A model generated the notes under the pieces. The model was not told the DNA's origin and ran no database searches. It saw only the letters and a program-made list of their open reading frames with translations. This document shows, piece after piece, positions 24,748 to 25,517 of a DNA stretch of 25,517 nt. Every line of letters starts with the position of its first letter. The stretch's first letter is position 1. The position numbers and the translations under genes are program-made. Origin of the DNA: JAYPUG01 sp038117265 (GTDB lineage Bacteria > Pseudomonadota > Alphaproteobacteria > UBA6615); assembly GCA_038117265.1 (NCBI GenBank), contig JAYOFO010000038.1:1-25517 (forward strand), given 5' to 3'.

Positions 24748-25088
24748 ATGGATCGCGGCGAGAAACGGAACCTCTGGACGGCGATCGTGCGCGCGCTGCG
24801 CGGCCGCTGTTCCGCGCCTACCTCAAGCAGGTCGATTCCTGCCGCGAATGCAACGAGGCCTGGTGCGAGATCCGCACCGACGATGCCGCCCCATGGCTGA
24901 CGATCCTGATCGTCGGACATGTGATGGCGCCCGTCCTCGTCGCCATGTCGAAGTCGGGCCGCTTCTCGCCATGGGAGATGACCGCGATCCTGGTGCCGGT
25001 CCTGGTGGCGATGTGCCTGCTGATCCTGCTCCGCGCCAAGGCGCTGTTCATGGCGGCGATCTGGGCGCTGCGCGCCCAGTCGTCCTAG
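24748..25088 (+). pseudogene. DUF983-family membrane protein gene, frameshifted with a small internal deletion
   Basis: The first part reads MDRGEKRNLWTAIVRALRGRC from the ATG at 24748, the usual start of DUF983 proteins. The following CPxCG zinc-knuckle segment is missing, and the family sequence resumes in another frame as LFRAYLKQVDSCRECNEAW. Two membrane helices (PWLTILIVGHVMAPVLVAM and TAILVPVLVAMCLLILL) follow, to the TAG at 25086-25088. The break is around 24805-24812, at GGCCGCTGT. A deletion between short repeats of that sequence would explain both the loss of the knuckle and the frame change. A sequencing or assembly error is the alternative. The second Cys pair (CREC) remains. It lies between two paralogous molybdenum hydroxylase genes on the other strand. 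Confidence 0.75.
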
Positions 25089-25107
25089 CTGGCGTCGGTC
25101 GGGCGGC

Positions 25108-25517
25108 CTAGAACTTGCCGAGCGCCTTCAGGATGCGTTCCGGCGAGATCGGCTGGTGCGAGACCCGCGCGCCGAACGTCAACAGCGCATCGTTGATGGC
25201 GTTCATCACCACCCCCGGCGCGCCGGCGGTGCCCGCCTCGCCCGCGCCCTTGGCGCCAAGCTCGGAATCCGATGTCGGGGTCTCGACATGGCCGACATGG
25301 ATGTCGGGCATCTCGCCGGCCATCGGCACCAGATAGTCGGCCATGTTGGCGTTCACCAGGTTGCCCGCCACGTCGTAGCGGCATTCCTCGAGCAGCGCGC
25401 CGCCGAGGCCCTGGACCACGCCGCCGCGCACCTGTTCGTCGACCAGCTGCGGGTTGATGACAGTGCCGCAATCCTCGACCACCCAGAAATCGAGCAGCTT
25501 CAGGAAGCCGGTCTCGG
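25108..25517 (-). CDS. Second xanthine-dehydrogenase-family large subunit, C-terminal part only
   Basis: The frame is open to the right edge, so only the last ~136 residues are present. They closely match the C-terminus of the neighbouring gene: VEDCGTVINPQLVDEQVRGG, EECRYD, NANMADYLVPMAGEMPDI, SELGAKGAGEAGTAGAPG and the end PERILKALGKF against PERVLKALGKY. The two are tandem paralogs on the same strand, separated by the broken DUF983 gene on the opposite strand. The catalytic-type Glu of GAKGAGE is present. Confidence 0.93.
   Translation of the reverse strand, partial: ETGFLKLLDFWVVEDCGTVINPQLVDEQVRGGVVQGLGGALLEECRYDVAGNLVNANMADYLVPMAGEMPDIHVGHVETPTSDSELGAKGAGEAGTAGAPGVVMNAINDALLTFGARVSHQPISPERILKALGKF

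Noticed and set aside
24805..24812. Possibility that the broken DUF983 gene is rescued by Sec or programmed frameshifting
   Set aside because: There is no in-frame TGA at the break and no slippery heptamer. A whole conserved zinc-knuckle segment is missing, which recoding cannot restore.
22179..25517. Idea that the molybdenum hydroxylases are selenium-dependent (labile Se cofactor)
   Set aside because: The usual companions YqeB and YqeC are not visible and nothing in the subunit sequence shows it. SelD here is fully explained by Sec synthesis.
1..25517. CRISPR arrays, insertion sequences, phage genes or rRNA
   Set aside because: No repeated spacer pattern, transposase or integrase domain, terminal repeats or rRNA-like sequence was seen on reading both strands.

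Overview
This is a GC-rich window of about 25.5 kb with tightly packed genes on both strands. Gene content suggests an aerobic, heterotrophic Alphaproteobacterium, perhaps Rhodospirillales-like: a TRAP transporter, an SsuA/TauA-type ABC importer, xanthine-dehydrogenase-family large subunits, FAH-family and GST genes, and SelD fused to an NDH-2-like flavoprotein. This placement is inference from gene content, not phylogeny.

The main theme is selenocysteine (Sec). The window holds a complete bacterial Sec-decoding set: selA (1-1282, 5' end outside the window), selB (1279-3189), the UGA-reading tRNA-Sec gene selC (13903-13998), and an NADH-dehydrogenase-like/SelD fusion (14092-16314). It also holds two genes that make sense only if an in-frame UGA is read as Sec. 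One is a peroxiredoxin-like protein (6836-7312, Sec45 in a U-P-Y-C motif). The other is a GrdB-like glycine/betaine/sarcosine/D-proline reductase family protein (complement 16323-17555, Sec154 in a U-P-Q-C motif). A conventional gene caller would truncate or split both. Each UGA is followed by a plausible SECIS hairpin at bacterial spacing. Synthesis of selenophosphate, charging, delivery and use of Sec are therefore all encoded within about 17.5 kb.

Layout: 1-3189 selAB. 3226-3876 (-) an exported BON-domain protein. 4174-6290 (+) an operon of metallo-beta-lactamase-fold hydrolase, GlcG/HbpS-like protein and bicupin. 6299-6646 (-) a small membrane protein. 6836-7312 (+) the Sec peroxiredoxin with a strong terminator. 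7440-7841 (+) a cupin. 7956-11738 (+) an ABC importer (binding protein, permease, ATPase), a DsrE-like protein and an exported alpha/beta hydrolase whose nucleophile serine is replaced by glycine. 11758-13774 (-) a PRISE-like reductase and an FAH-family hydrolase. 13903-16314 (+) selC and selD. 16323-17555 (-) the GrdB-like selenoprotein. 17842-20971 (+) a DctP-DctQ-DctM TRAP transporter, with an operator-like inverted repeat upstream, an intercistronic hairpin and a terminator. 21052-21384 (+) a NIPSNAP protein. 21408-24569 (-) a GST and a molybdenum hydroxylase large subunit. 24748-25088 (+) a broken DUF983 gene. 25108-25517 (-) the C-terminal end of a second molybdenum hydroxylase large subunit.

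The non-selenium genes look like small-molecule uptake and catabolism modules interleaved with the Sec genes. No transposase, integrase, phage gene, CRISPR array or rRNA was seen.
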